Assembly (NCBI GenBank): GCA_963719525.1
Contig: CAVRCG010000004.1
Location: 620,001 to 684,000, forward strand
DNA from: Bernardetia sp963719525
GTDB taxonomy: Bacteria; Bacteroidota; Bacteroidia; Cytophagales; Bernardetiaceae
Reading direction: 5' to 3'
Length of the DNA: 64,000 nt
The position numbers and the translations under genes are program-made. The notes below the pieces were generated by a model. It saw nothing but the letters and a program-made list of their open reading frames with translations. It did no database searches and had not been told where the DNA came from. The number at the start of each line of letters is the position of its first letter. Positions within the stretch are counted from its first letter, which is position 1. Of this stretch, positions 1 to 8,556 are shown piece after piece.

Positions 1-344
1 AACACAAATTTTATCATAAAAATTGATAGAATCAAAAAAAAGTAAACTTTATTCTAAATTTAGTAAAAAAATATTCTATCGTAATTGATTTATGTAACAA
101 TTTATTGATAATGCAGTACTATCAATTAATAAATTATTATTTTGTGAGAATTAGTTTTTGCAGAATACATTTTGAAACGAAATAATTTTACTACTAACTG
201 ATTATCAACAGGATAGCAATTTATTCAATAATTATTATATTTTTGTAAACAGTAGAATAATTTTAGACTTACACTATCAAATAGAACAGAGTTTTAATCT
301 TGTTCAAACAACATAAACACACATACAATTTCCCTTTATATAAA
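1..344. other. AT-rich leader without a gene
   Basis: No open frame of useful length is visible on either strand. The stretch is very AT-rich. A promoter-like TATTTTTG at 238-245 fits the Bacteroidota -7 consensus TAnnTTTG and lies about 100 bases upstream of the dehydrogenase start, but no convincing -33 TTG is present. An imperfect inverted repeat around 100-135 (TTATTGATA / TATCAATTAATAA) could be the terminator of a gene to the left of the window. Confidence 0.4.
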
Positions 345-1439
345 ATGGTACAAACACAAACGCCTCCGACAACTGATTCTGTAATGGAAATTATGCAAAA
401 AATGGGACACGAAAATCTCGTTTTTTGTCAAGACGAACACTCTGGTCTTCGTGCAATTATTGGTATTCACTCTACCGTTTTGGGTCCTGCTTTGGGAGGA
501 ACTAGAATGTGGAATTATGCAAATAGTACAGAAGCTGTAACCGATGCGCTACGCCTTTCTCGTGGCATGTCCTACAAAAACTCTATCGCTGGACTTAATT
601 TGGGTGGTGGAAAAGCAGTTATTATTGGCAACGCACGTACTGAAAAAACAGAATTTTTATTGCGTCGTTTCGGAAAATTTGTAGAAAGTCTGAATGGAAA
701 ATATATTACTGCCGAAGATGTAGGAATGTCGACCATCGATATGAGTTATATCGCTATGGAAACCAAACACGTAACTGGTTTAGATGAAAATCGTGGTGGT
801 TCGGGCGATCCTTCTCCATTTACTGCTTTGGGAACGTACATGGGAATGAAAGCTGCAGCCAAAAAATTATACGGAAGTGATAGTTTGGAAGGCAAAAAAG
901 TTTCTGTTCAAGGAGCTGGACATGTAGGCGAATATATTATCGAACATTTATCAAAAGAAGGTGCAAAAATATATGTTACCGATGTTTATGAAGACCGTTT
1001 GAAAGAAATTGCTGATAAATACAAAGTAGAAATTGTAGGATTAGAGGATATTTATGATTTAGATGTCAATATTTATTCTCCTTGTGCGTTGGGAGCAACT
1101 ATCAATGACGAAACATTGAGCCGTTTGAAATGTCAAATTATTGCAGGTTGTGCCAACAATCAACTCAAAGACGAAACGATTCATGGCAATGCGTGTTTGG
1201 AGCGTGAAATTATCTATGTTCCTGATTTTTTGATTAATTCAGGTGGCGTAATCAATGTATATTCCGAATTTGCATCGCTTCCTCGTGAATGGGTGGTTCA
1301 GAAAACGGAGCGTTTGTATGATATGTGTTTGGAGGTAATAAATACTTCTACTTCTGAAAACAAAAATGCACAAGATGTAGCCATTCAGATTGCTCAAGAA
1401 AGAATTGATTCGATTGCGAATATTAAAACTAGAAGATAA
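345..1439 (+). CDS. Glu/Leu/Phe/Val dehydrogenase, leucine dehydrogenase type
   Basis: NAD-dependent oxidative deamination of a branched-chain or aromatic amino acid to the 2-oxo acid. The N-terminal half has the family lysine motif GGGKAVII and AEDVG; the C-terminal half is a Rossmann domain with GAGHVGEYI as the nucleotide loop. With the ATG at 345 the protein is 364 residues, the usual length for leucine dehydrogenase; an in-frame TTG at 300 would add 15 unconserved residues and is unlikely. It is transcribed alone and followed by a strong terminator. Substrate preference between Leu, Val and Phe cannot be read with certainty. Cytoplasmic; role in amino-acid catabolism or branched-chain fatty acid precursor supply is inferred from the family. 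Confidence 0.88.
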   Translation: MVQTQTPPTTDSVMEIMQKMGHENLVFCQDEHSGLRAIIGIHSTVLGPALGGTRMWNYANSTEAVTDALRLSRGMSYKNSIAGLNLGGGKAVIIGNARTEKTEFLLRRFGKFVESLNGKYITAEDVGMSTIDMSYIAMETKHVTGLDENRGGSGDPSPFTALGTYMGMKAAAKKLYGSDSLEGKKVSVQGAGHVGEYIIEHLSKEGAKIYVTDVYEDRLKEIADKYKVEIVGLEDIYDLDVNIYSPCALGATINDETLSRLKCQIIAGCANNQLKDETIHGNACLEREIIYVPDFLINSGGVINVYSEFASLPREWVVQKTERLYDMCLEVINTSTSENKNAQDVAIQIAQERIDSIANIKTRR

Positions 1440-1448
1440 TTTTGTAAT

Positions 1449-1475
1449 TGTCATTCTGAACGAAGTGAAGAATCT
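1449..1475 (+). repeat. dispersed repeat of the TCATTCTGAACGAAG type
   Basis: The segment just after the dehydrogenase stop reads TCATTCTGAACGAAGTGAAG. I recognise this as a motif that recurs in intergenic DNA of many Bacteroidota and other bacteria. Only one copy is present in this window, so the call rests on recollection rather than on internal repetition. Confidence 0.4.
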
Positions 1476-1485
1476 AAATAAATGT

Positions 1486-1526
1486 AAAAAAAAGCGTATT
1501 GTAATTTAGCACAATACGCTTTTTTG
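1486..1526 (+). terminator. Rho-independent terminator
   Basis: Perfect hairpin AAGCGTATTGT / ACAATACGCTT with an 8-base loop and a T run on the plus strand. It ends the amino-acid dehydrogenase transcript; the preceding A run makes it potentially bidirectional. Confidence 0.85.
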
Positions 1527-1556
1527 TGTGTAAATTTGAGGAAAATATACTCAAAC

Positions 1557-1579
1557 GTAGCGATTTGATTTATCAAATC
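1557..1579 (+). repeat. GTAG-headed mini-hairpin
   Basis: GTAG followed by C and the palindrome GATTTGAT-TT-ATCAAATC. It belongs to a set of GTAG-headed hairpins also seen near 12.4, 40.25 and 54.3 kb whose stems differ in sequence but keep an 8-bp arm and a TT loop. A REP-like element (as mobilised by RAYT transposases) is the closest known type. Confidence 0.55.
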
Positions 1580-1613
1580 AAGACCTTATTTTAAAACCAT
1601 TCTATTAGAAAAT

Positions 1614-1817
1614 ATGGCAACAGAAAAATACATGTGCGAATCTTGTGGTAGCAATGAATTTGTAACCAAACCCAACCATTTTGATTTATTTTCAGCAGAA
1701 GACGGAAAACTTATCTTTCAAGAATCAATGTTAATAGAAGACGATAGCGATTTAGAACTTTTTTGTTTTGAGTGTGATGAAAAATTAGAATTTGATGAGG
1801 AAGATGTAGAGTTTTAA
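1614..1817 (+). CDS. small acidic Zn-ribbon protein
   Basis: A 67-residue protein with two CxxC knuckles (CESC at residues 8-11 and CFEC near 51-54), which would bind one zinc ion, and a strongly acidic C-terminal tail rich in Asp and Glu. No wider family is recognised. It has its own downstream terminator and sits between two unrelated genes, so it is probably monocistronic. Function unknown; small zinc ribbons of this kind often bind nucleic acid or another protein. Confidence 0.65.
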   Translation: MATEKYMCESCGSNEFVTKPNHFDLFSAEDGKLIFQESMLIEDDSDLELFCFECDEKLEFDEEDVEF

Positions 1818-1838
1818 TTTTTCTTTAAAGATTGAAGT

Positions 1839-1887
1839 GAGAGAATAGAAGTAGGTAATTACTAATTCTATTCTCTTTCTTTTTTTG
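1839..1887 (+). terminator. Rho-independent terminator
   Basis: Stem AGAGAATAGAA / TTCTATTCTCT with a loop of about 16 bases followed by a T-rich run, directly after the Zn-ribbon gene. Confidence 0.75.
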
Positions 1888-1923
1888 TAAATTGTTCTTT
1901 TACATTTCCATAAATTCTATAGT

Positions 1924-2928
1924 ATGAATAATCCATTTTATCAATCCATTCGCCAAATCATTCTTGAATCAAGAAAGAAAATAACTCAAACCATTAATAT
2001 TGGTATGGTTGAAACGTATTGGCTTGTAGGAAAACATATTGTAGAAGAAGAACAAAACGGAAAACACCGTGCAGAATATGGAAAAGGACAAATGAAAGAA
2101 CTAGCTGAAAAGCTAACTCAAGAGTTTGGAAGTGGTTTTGATAGAAGTAATTTATTAAGAATGAAGAATTTTTATCTATGTTTTCCAATTCGTGACACAG
2201 TGCGTCACGAATTGAGTTGGTCACATTATCGTCATTTATTACGCTTAAAAAATCCGAAAGCTAGAGAATTTTATGTAGAAGAAACGATTGCAAATGGTTG
2301 GAATACACGAGTTTTGAATCGTCAAATTAATTCTCTGTATTATGAAAGATTGCTTTCTTCGTCGGATAGAAAAGAGGTAATAAATGAGATGCAAGAAAAA
2401 ACCAAAGAACTTGCGCCAGAAGATTTTTTAAAAGACCCTTATATTTTGGAGTTTGTACAACTAAAAGACAACAAAAAATATTTAGAATCGGAATTGGAAG
2501 AAGCTCTTATCAATAAGCTAAATGAATTTTTATTAGAGTTAGGAAAAGGATTTGCCTTTGTAGCTCGTCAGAAAAGGATTAGTACAGAAACAAAGCATTT
2601 TTATGTGGATTTGGTTTTTTATAATTATCTATTGAAATGTTTCGTTTTGATAGATTTGAAGGTTGCAGAACTTTCGCATCAAGACATTGGACAAATGGAT
2701 ATGTATGTTCGTTTGTATGAAGACAAGTACAAGTCAGAAGACGATAATCCAACTATTGGGTTAATTTTGTGTACAGACAAAGACCAAACGATTGTAAAAT
2801 ATTCTGTTCTAAATGAAAACAAACATCTTTTCGCTTCAAAATACATGCTTTATTTGCCAACAGAAGAAGAACTAAAAGCAGAATTAGAACGAGAAAAATT
2901 ATTTATTGAGAATAGAAAGAAGTCATAA
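1924..2928 (+). CDS. YhcG/DUF1016-family PD-(D/E)XK nuclease
   Basis: A 334-residue protein with the two-part architecture of the YhcG (DUF1016) family: an N-terminal helical domain (about residues 1-170, with the typical ETYWLVGKHIVEEEQ and HYRHLLRLKN motifs) and a C-terminal PD-(D/E)XK fold. The nuclease core is visible as YVDLVFYNYLL (Asp) followed by FVLIDLK, where the DLK takes the place of the usual ExK. Members occur as solitary genes or beside type I restriction and defence loci and are suspected nucleases of mobile or defence origin. Here it stands alone between terminators and repeats. Biological role unproven. Confidence 0.85.
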   Translation: MNNPFYQSIRQIILESRKKITQTINIGMVETYWLVGKHIVEEEQNGKHRAEYGKGQMKELAEKLTQEFGSGFDRSNLLRMKNFYLCFPIRDTVRHELSWSHYRHLLRLKNPKAREFYVEETIANGWNTRVLNRQINSLYYERLLSSSDRKEVINEMQEKTKELAPEDFLKDPYILEFVQLKDNKKYLESELEEALINKLNEFLLELGKGFAFVARQKRISTETKHFYVDLVFYNYLLKCFVLIDLKVAELSHQDIGQMDMYVRLYEDKYKSEDDNPTIGLILCTDKDQTIVKYSVLNENKHLFASKYMLYLPTEEELKAELEREKLFIENRKKS

Positions 2929-2940
2929 AACGGAACAAAG

Positions 2941-3062
2941 AGTTTCAAAAAGCGTATTCTCATTCTCTGTGTTCTCTGCGAACTCTGTGTTTGAAATGTA
3001 TTTCGTATTAAATTTTTATTTCTGCCTTTGTTGGTGTTTTAGCGAAGCGACACCAACAAAAC
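2941..3062 (+). repeat. composite repeat A+B, copy 1
   Basis: Two joined blocks. Block A (about 2950-3005) reads CTCTGTGTTCTCTGCGAAC and flanks; block B (3027-3060) is a hairpin with arms TTGTTGGTGT and ACACCAACAA around TTTAGCGAAGCG. The same A+B order occurs at 11760-11860; A alone is inverted at 25438-25480; B alone is doubled at 55157-55300. Non-coding, directly upstream of scpA. Confidence 0.7.
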
Positions 3063-3103
3063 GTAATTCTAAATTCTAACTTCATACTTCTAACTTTATT
3101 AAA

Positions 3104-3871
3104 ATGTACGAAATAAAAATCCCAGTTTTTGAAGGAGCTTTTGATTTGTTACTTTTCTTTATTGAGAGGGACGAATTAGATATTTATGATATTCCGATTA
3201 CCAAAGTAACGACTGATTTTTTGGAGTACATTCGTGCGCTAGAAAAAATGAATATCGAACTGGCAAGCGAATTTATTGTAGTGGCAGCCACGCTGATGCA
3301 AATAAAAGCTAAAATGTTGCTTCCTCGTGAGCAGGTTGATGAAGAAGGAAATATAATTGACCCTAGAAAAGAACTCATTCAACAGCTTTTAGAATACAAG
3401 CGTTTTCGTCCTGTCATCGAACAGCTTTCTAATTTGGAAGACGATTCTTTAGCTAGAGAAACAAGAGGAAATATTATTTCAGAACTCAAATCTCTAAATA
3501 AAGTACGTCCAGAAGATGTAGATTTAGAAGATGTAGATTTGTATAAATTATTAAAAGCCTTTCAGAATGTAATGGAATTGCACGAACTCTCGCAGCCAAA
3601 GATTTCTACTATAAAACCTTATCCGTACAGCGTAAATAATCAAAGAGCGTATTTAATTGAAAAGATTTTTAAGAACGAACGAGTAAATTTTTTGGAAGTT
3701 TTGAAAGAAAGTGGAAATCGTATTTTAGTAGTTTTTAATTTTCTAGCAATCTTAGAACTTATACAAATAGGAGATATAAGGTTAGAAATGAGCGAAGAGC
3801 CAGATTTTAATGAGTTTTATTTATTAAAAGGAACGCCTTCTGGATTGAATGATAAAGTAAGTTTGAATTAA
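3104..3871 (+). CDS. scpA: segregation and condensation protein A
   Basis: The 255-residue kleisin subunit of the bacterial Smc-ScpAB condensin. The N-terminal domain shows the hallmark FEGAFDLLLFFIERDELDIYDI followed by the helix with LASEFIVVAATLMQIKAKMLLP that binds Smc; the C-terminal winged helix begins near residue 170 and closes the ring on the other Smc head. Length is normal. ScpB and Smc are not in the window. The protein helps compact and segregate the chromosome and acts in the nucleoid. Confidence 0.93.
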   Translation: MYEIKIPVFEGAFDLLLFFIERDELDIYDIPITKVTTDFLEYIRALEKMNIELASEFIVVAATLMQIKAKMLLPREQVDEEGNIIDPRKELIQQLLEYKRFRPVIEQLSNLEDDSLARETRGNIISELKSLNKVRPEDVDLEDVDLYKLLKAFQNVMELHELSQPKISTIKPYPYSVNNQRAYLIEKIFKNERVNFLEVLKESGNRILVVFNFLAILELIQIGDIRLEMSEEPDFNEFYLLKGTPSGLNDKVSLN

Positions 3872-3905
3872 ATTTTTTATTGCTTAATTTTAGTTTTGTA
3901 GTAAT

Positions 3906-4102
3906 GTCGCTCGTAAGGATACGAACAACGGTAGGATTTATTCTTATTTTTACTCTTGCGATTATTTTTGAGATTTTCAAAAAGAATTTCCATAAAAACA
4001 GAACTTAATTTTCTTGAATTGAACAAGTTTTAAACCTGTTATTTCAGTTGAAAAGAAAATAAATATATAAAATCTACCGTTGCTCGTGTCCTCACGAGCG
4101 AC
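3906..4102. mobile_element. MITE-like inverted-repeat element
   Basis: A 197-bp non-coding segment bounded by imperfect inverted repeats of about 34 bp (GTCGCTCGTAAGGATACGAA at the left, its diverged complement at 4069-4102). The right arm also folds on itself (GCTCGTG/CACGAGC). A related, more diverged copy lies at 51703-51832. No transposase is encoded. It fills the gap upstream of the following dehydrogenase and may carry or disturb its promoter. Confidence 0.6.
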
Positions 4103-4144
4103 CACCAAACAAATATAACACACAAAAAACACCTTTTCCTTTTT

Positions 4145-5410
4145 ATGCAAAAAATAGCTCTTATTCGTGAAGGCAAAACGCCACCCGACCGTCGTGTCGC
4201 TCTTACTCCTACTCAATGTGAGGAAGTTTTAGATAAATATAGAATTACAGACGAAAGTTTTGAAATATTGGTTCAACCAAGTCCGATTCGTTGTTTTTCA
4301 GATGAAGAATACAAAGAAGCAGGTTGCAAAATTACAGAAGATATAAGCGAAGCGAGCATTCTGTTAGGTGTAAAAGAAGTTCCCAAACCACAACTTATTA
4401 AAGGCAAAACCTACTTGTTTTTCTCTCATACCATCAAAAAGCAGCCGTACAACAGAGATTTATTACAAAAAATTATAGAGAAAAATGTTCGCTTAATAGA
4501 CTATGAAGTTCTGACCAACGAAGCAGGACAGCGAGTAATTGCTTTTGGTCGTTATGCTGGAATTGTAGGAGCGTATAATGGGATTTTGACTTATGGAAAG
4601 CGTTTTGGTTTGTTTGATTTAAAGCCTGCAAACGAATGTTTTGATATGGACGAAATGTGGAGCGAGTTTGAAAAAGTAAAACTTCCAAACATAAAAATAG
4701 CCGTTACAGGTGGTGGAAGAGTTGCTAAAGGTTCGGTGGAAGTATTGGAGGGAATGAATATAAAAGAAGTAAGTCCAACAGATTATTTGAATAATAAATA
4801 TGATGAAGCTGTTTTTACAAGGCTTCGTTCAAGAGATTACCATTACAAAAAAGGAACTGCAAAAGACAACAAAGAATTTGAATTAAGAGATTTTTATGAT
4901 AATGCGACAGATTACGAAAGTCATTTTTCAGATTTTACTCAAAAGACAGATTTACTAATTGCAGCAGCTTATTGGAATCCAAAATCGCCTGTTTTGTTTA
5001 CTAAAGACGAAATGAAACAAAATGATTTCAAAATCAAAGTGATAGCAGATATTACTTGTGATATAGAGGGTTCTATTCCTTCTACAAACCGTGCTTCTAC
5101 GATTGCAGAACCGTTTTATGATTATAATCCAGAAACCGAAAGCGAAGAAAAACCATTTTCTGATGAGAAAAATGTAACGGTTATGGCAGTTGATAATTTG
5201 CCGTGTGAACTTCCCAGAAATGCCTCAAAAGATTTTGGCAGAGAACTAATAGACCAAGTTTTGCCTTATTTGTTATTTGAAGATAATCCTCTTTACCTAA
5301 AAGAACATAACTTTACAGATGGAAATCGAATCGATAGAGCAAACCTTACAAGAGAGGGAAAACTAACGAAAGAGTTTGAGTATTTGAGAGATTATTTGGA
5401 AGGGAAGTAA
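4145..5410 (+). CDS. alanine/saccharopine dehydrogenase-like NAD(P) oxidoreductase
   Basis: A 421-residue enzyme of the alanine dehydrogenase/PNT superfamily, closest in look to saccharopine dehydrogenases (Lys1 type). Visible signatures are the N-terminal IALIREGKTPPDRRVALTP, FSHTIKKQ, the Rossmann loop VTGGGRVAKGSVEVL near residue 190, and VDNLPCELPRNAS near the C-terminus, all typical of the saccharopine/LOR-SDH group rather than classical Ald. It probably forms or oxidises an amino-acid-derived imine with NAD(P)H; whether the substrate is saccharopine or alanine cannot be decided. It begins 40 bases after the MITE-like element and ends in a clear terminator, so it is monocistronic. Confidence 0.8.
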   Translation: MQKIALIREGKTPPDRRVALTPTQCEEVLDKYRITDESFEILVQPSPIRCFSDEEYKEAGCKITEDISEASILLGVKEVPKPQLIKGKTYLFFSHTIKKQPYNRDLLQKIIEKNVRLIDYEVLTNEAGQRVIAFGRYAGIVGAYNGILTYGKRFGLFDLKPANECFDMDEMWSEFEKVKLPNIKIAVTGGGRVAKGSVEVLEGMNIKEVSPTDYLNNKYDEAVFTRLRSRDYHYKKGTAKDNKEFELRDFYDNATDYESHFSDFTQKTDLLIAAAYWNPKSPVLFTKDEMKQNDFKIKVIADITCDIEGSIPSTNRASTIAEPFYDYNPETESEEKPFSDEKNVTVMAVDNLPCELPRNASKDFGRELIDQVLPYLLFEDNPLYLKEHNFTDGNRIDRANLTREGKLTKEFEYLRDYLEGK

Positions 5411-5420
5411 GAATGTAAAG

Positions 5421-5462
5421 TAAAACCCTAAAATTCAGGAAAGAATTTTAGGGTTTAAAAAT
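5421..5462. terminator. bidirectional terminator
   Basis: Perfect hairpin AAACCCTAAAATTC / GAATTTTAGGGTTT with A/T-rich flanks. It separates two convergent transcripts: the dehydrogenase (plus) and the VapC-like toxin gene (minus, stop at 5463). Confidence 0.8.
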
Positions 5463-5847
5463 TTACCGAACTGGAACAAATAGATTTACGTTTTCATCTA
5501 ATTCTTTAAAGTCATTTGTATTATTAGTCAATAAATCAGCATTCAAATAAGAAGCAGTAGCCAAAATGAAAGCATCGGGAAGTTTTCCTTTTCCTTTTCT
5601 TTCTATACTCAACAGCTATATCAGCAATATTTTTATTTACATCAACAATAGGAAATTCCGAAAGCATACTTAGAATAAAATTTTTCTCTTCCACATTCAA
5701 AAAATCAAAACCTATCACTTCTACATAACTCACTACTGAAATAAATATATTTGAATAAGGAAGTAGAGTTGCTTTCAAATCAATCGTACTTTTTGAAGCT
5801 TCTATAATAATACTACTGTCTAAAACGACTTTTTTATTCCCACTCAT
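5463..5847 (-). pseudogene. VapC-type PIN toxin with a frameshift
   Basis: PIN-domain ribonuclease toxin of a type II toxin-antitoxin pair. Read from ATG 5847, the first part contains VVLDSSIII and SYVEVIGF; after a single-base shift in the A/G run near 5583-5600 the frame continues as GKLPDAFILATASYLNADLL, then TNNTNDF. Together these supply the four acidic positions of the PIN active site in a 127-residue protein. As read, the frame ends in a spurious tail (KTSRCFHFGYCFLFEC). The start overlaps the antitoxin stop by 14 bases, the usual VapBC coupling. The extra base may be a real inactivating mutation or a base-calling error in the A run. Confidence 0.75.
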
Positions 5848-6100
5848 CTCGTTGTTGTTTTTGCCAGTCCATAATTTCCTTAGTAGAAGTAAGAGAAGAA
5901 AAAACATTTCGTTTTGATGCTTCTTCAAACAAATCAATTATTTTTTCCTTATTTGATTCTTCTTGATTTACTACATCATTTTTACCATTCTCATCTATCA
6001 AAATAATTACTCTTACATTTTTTGCAGATGCATAAGGATAGTTTTGAGGTAATTCAATAATTCTATTTTTTATATTTGTGCTAAACTCGTAAGCATTCAT
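5834..6100 (-). CDS. antitoxin of the VapC-like toxin
   Basis: An 88-residue protein encoded immediately upstream of, and overlapping, the PIN toxin. The N-terminus (YEFSTNIKNRIIELPQNY) resembles a short DNA-binding/regulatory domain; the rest is charged and helical (NKEKIIDLFEEASKRN, DWQKQQRDEWE), the usual toxin-wrapping tail. No large antitoxin family is recognised with certainty, so the call rests mainly on size and coupling. It would bind and neutralise the toxin and repress the operon. Confidence 0.7.
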   Translation of the reverse strand: MNAYEFSTNIKNRIIELPQNYPYASAKNVRVIILIDENGKNDVVNQEESNKEKIIDLFEEASKRNVFSSLTSTKEIMDWQKQQRDEWE

Positions 6101-6169
6101 AATTGTTTTTTTAGTGTAATGTATCTAACGCAAAATATTCTGTTAAGTTTGAAAATTATCTTTTACCAT

Positions 6170-6394
6170 TCAATTTAACTCATTCAAAAATTCATCTAAA
6201 GTAGTTCCTTTTTTTTCTCCTCTTTTTATTTGTCGCATTTCACGAAACGCATTTTTTAGCTTACTTTTAAAAGCCATTGCGCTCTTCAACTGCTCAAATT
6301 CCTTAACAGAACGTTCCCAATCTTTTACGTTTAATTGAACAACTGTTTTATTTCCGTTATCGTCTTCTATATAATTTGCTTGTGGAATATTCAT
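6170..6394 (-). CDS. orphan antitoxin-like protein
   Basis: A 74-residue protein with an N-terminal segment MNIPQANYIEDDNGNKTVVQ, a hydrophobic-plus-charged middle (VKDWERSVKEFEQLKSAMAF) and a basic C-terminal helix ending in TTLDEFLNELN. This organisation is typical of solo Phd/RelB-like antitoxins in Bacteroidota. No toxin reading frame adjoins it: downstream lies only the VapBC-like pair, separated by about 70 bases. It may regulate that pair or be a leftover of a lost toxin. Confidence 0.6.
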   Translation of the reverse strand: MNIPQANYIEDDNGNKTVVQLNVKDWERSVKEFEQLKSAMAFKSKLKNAFREMRQIKRGEKKGTTLDEFLNELN

Positions 6395-6536
6395 TGTTTT
6401 TATATTTTAAAACTTAGCTTTATTAAAGATACGATTTTTATTATTTTTTGGTTTGAAAAAGGCAATTAGAATTTATCTTCATTTATCATAGAAATCATAC
6501 CAATCACCAACCCATAAGTTGCAGTATTTCAAAACA

Positions 6537-6779
6537 TTACTCATCAAAAACAGGAATGGCAGGGTCTTTCGAATTCGGATTATTCATAGCTGTATCAATC
6601 TCTAAATCTTCAAAAAATTCTCCATTAGCGTTTTTCAATAATTTTGTTTGTTCGTATTGCAAACTATCCTTCAAAAAAGCATCATTTAGTTGCTCTTCTT
6701 TAGTCATTCCACAAGAAGTTAGAAAAAATAATATGAAAATAGTATAAAAGAAAATTTTTGTAGCGTATTTTTGTTCCAT
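6537..6779 (-). CDS. small lipoprotein
   Basis: An 80-residue protein with a type II signal peptide: basic start, hydrophobic core IFFYTIFILFFL and lipobox LTSC with the lipidated Cys at residue 23. The mature part is short, acidic and without recognised domain (TMNNPNSKDPAIPVFDE at the end). It should be anchored to the inner or outer membrane. Function unknown. Confidence 0.65.
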   Translation of the reverse strand: MEQKYATKIFFYTIFILFFLTSCGMTKEEQLNDAFLKDSLQYEQTKLLKNANGEFFEDLEIDTAMNNPNSKDPAIPVFDE

Positions 6780-7176
6780 AATTAGAAAGTAGTAAACGAA
6801 TAATTCAAAATTCAGTTTTTAATCTATAATTTAACACAAGTATAAGTATAAATCACTTATTTTTGTTAAAATAAACTGTTATACTAATTTCAGATTCGTA
6901 TAATCTATATTATCTGCGTTCTGTATTTAAAGTTATTTCTAAAATTTATTTCTAAAATTTATCTGTGTTCTATCATAAGTAAAATACAGTTTTCCGTAAT
7001 TTTCCTACAATCAATTTTGCTCAATTTTTTCGAAAACCTATTCTGACAAAGTACATACTTCATATACTCGTTATTCCAAAAAATTAAACGGAAACATTAT
7101 TCGTTTTCTGATTTGGAAGGGCAATTATTTATCTGATAAAAATTTCCTGCTCGTTATCAGTATTATTATAGGAATT
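6780..7176. other. gap upstream of the CLC gene; contains its unstarted N-terminus
   Basis: 6780-7000 is AT-rich and empty. From about 7003 the frame of the CLC channel is already open and encodes plausible N-terminal residues (RFLIWKGNYLSDKNFLLVI before the first recognised helix), but no ATG, GTG or TTG occurs there. Either translation starts at an unusual codon, or the true start was lost. Confidence 0.5.
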
Positions 7177-8556
7177 TTGGCAGGAATAGCTGCTATGTTT
7201 TTGCGTACAACGGTTCTTTGGGTCGAACATAGTTTGGCTTCTTCAAGTCAGTTTTCAGAAGAATATAATTATGGACTGCTTTTTTATCCTACAATCGGAC
7301 TCTTGATTACAGCCTTTTTGTCCAATGTAGTTTTCAAAACAGATTTCGGACACGGTTTTACAGATATTCTCTATTCTATCTCCAAAAAAGATGGAAAAAT
7401 TGATTTTAGTAATATCTATTCTCGTATGTTGGGCGCAATTTTTACAGTTGGTTTTGGTGGTTCGGCTGGACTGGAAGCTCCTATTGTTATGTCTGGTGGT
7501 GCTATTGGTTCGAATATGAGTAGTGCAATGCTTTTTGCTAAGAAAAAACGTATTTTATTGATTGCTTGTGGTGTTGCTGGTACGATTGCAGCTATTTTTG
7601 ATGCTCCGATTGGAGGCGTTATTTTTGCTGCCGAAGTGATTTTGTTCGACATTAGTATTGCCAATATTGTCCCTATTTTATTGGCTTCTGTGGCTGCAAA
7701 ACTGACAGCTTTGCTTTTGGGTGGCGACGATGCCATTTTTACATTTCGCTTAAAAGATGCCTTTCAAACTATCGATGTTCCGTATTGTATTGTTTTGGGA
7801 ATTGTATGTGGATTTTTGTCGCTTTACTTTATGGAAGTGGTCAAGAAAATTAACAAACTTGCCAGAAAAATCCCTAATCCGTATCTAAAAGCATTTATTG
7901 GAGGTCTGTTTTTGTCTGCTTTGATTGTTGTTTTTCCTCCTGTTTATGGAGAGGGAACGATGCTTTTAAAATCCCTTTTGAGTGGAAGTGAAATTATTAT
8001 TTTTGCTAATAGCATTATTTTTAAAGAATTACCTCCTCAAGCTCTGTTCATAGGATATGTAATAATCATGCTTTTGTTCAAATGTGTCGCTTCGGCTATC
8101 ACAATTGCAGCAGGAGGAAGTGGAGGAACGTTTGCACCTTCGTTATTTTTGGGTGGAGTGTTGGGTTTTACCTTTGCCAGAATTGTAAATATTTTAGGTT
8201 GGGAAACGCTATCAGAGAGTAATTTTATTCTTTTTGGAATGTGTGCAGCCATTTGTGGCGTTCAGTATGCACCTTTAGCAGCCATATTTTTGATTGCCGA
8301 ACTAACTGGTGGCTACGAATTATTTGTTCCTTTGATGCTGACTTCTGCTGTTACTTATATTACCGTTACTTATTTTGAGCCTCATTCGCCTTACATTCGT
8401 GAACTGATTGCTCAAGGAGATATTATTAAAGGCGATCAAGATAGAAAAGTCCTTAGCAAAATAAAAATCAATAAGTTGATAGAAAAAGATTTCAAGACCC
8501 TTCCTGAAAAAGGGAATTTGCAAGACCTTGTAAATACAATTAAAATTAGTCATTGA
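7177..8556 (+). CDS. CLC-family chloride channel/H+-Cl- antiporter core
   Basis: The membrane part of a CLC protein, with about ten hydrophobic helices. The selectivity motif GSAGLEAPIV (gating Glu) lies near residue 93, and helix N shows GGSGGTFAPSLFLGG near residue 320. It exchanges chloride for protons or passes chloride across the inner membrane. The TTG at 7177 is internal to the first helix: family members start about 30-40 residues earlier, in frame but without a canonical start. The frame ends at a TGA within what should be the first CBS domain; the rest of that domain pair continues in the same frame to 8862. The membrane core itself looks intact, so a shortened functional protein is possible. 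Confidence 0.8.
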   Translation: MAGIAAMFLRTTVLWVEHSLASSSQFSEEYNYGLLFYPTIGLLITAFLSNVVFKTDFGHGFTDILYSISKKDGKIDFSNIYSRMLGAIFTVGFGGSAGLEAPIVMSGGAIGSNMSSAMLFAKKKRILLIACGVAGTIAAIFDAPIGGVIFAAEVILFDISIANIVPILLASVAAKLTALLLGGDDAIFTFRLKDAFQTIDVPYCIVLGIVCGFLSLYFMEVVKKINKLARKIPNPYLKAFIGGLFLSALIVVFPPVYGEGTMLLKSLLSGSEIIIFANSIIFKELPPQALFIGYVIIMLLFKCVASAITIAAGGSGGTFAPSLFLGGVLGFTFARIVNILGWETLSESNFILFGMCAAICGVQYAPLAAIFLIAELTGGYELFVPLMLTSAVTYITVTYFEPHSPYIRELIAQGDIIKGDQDRKVLSKIKINKLIEKDFKTLPEKGNLQDLVNTIKISH

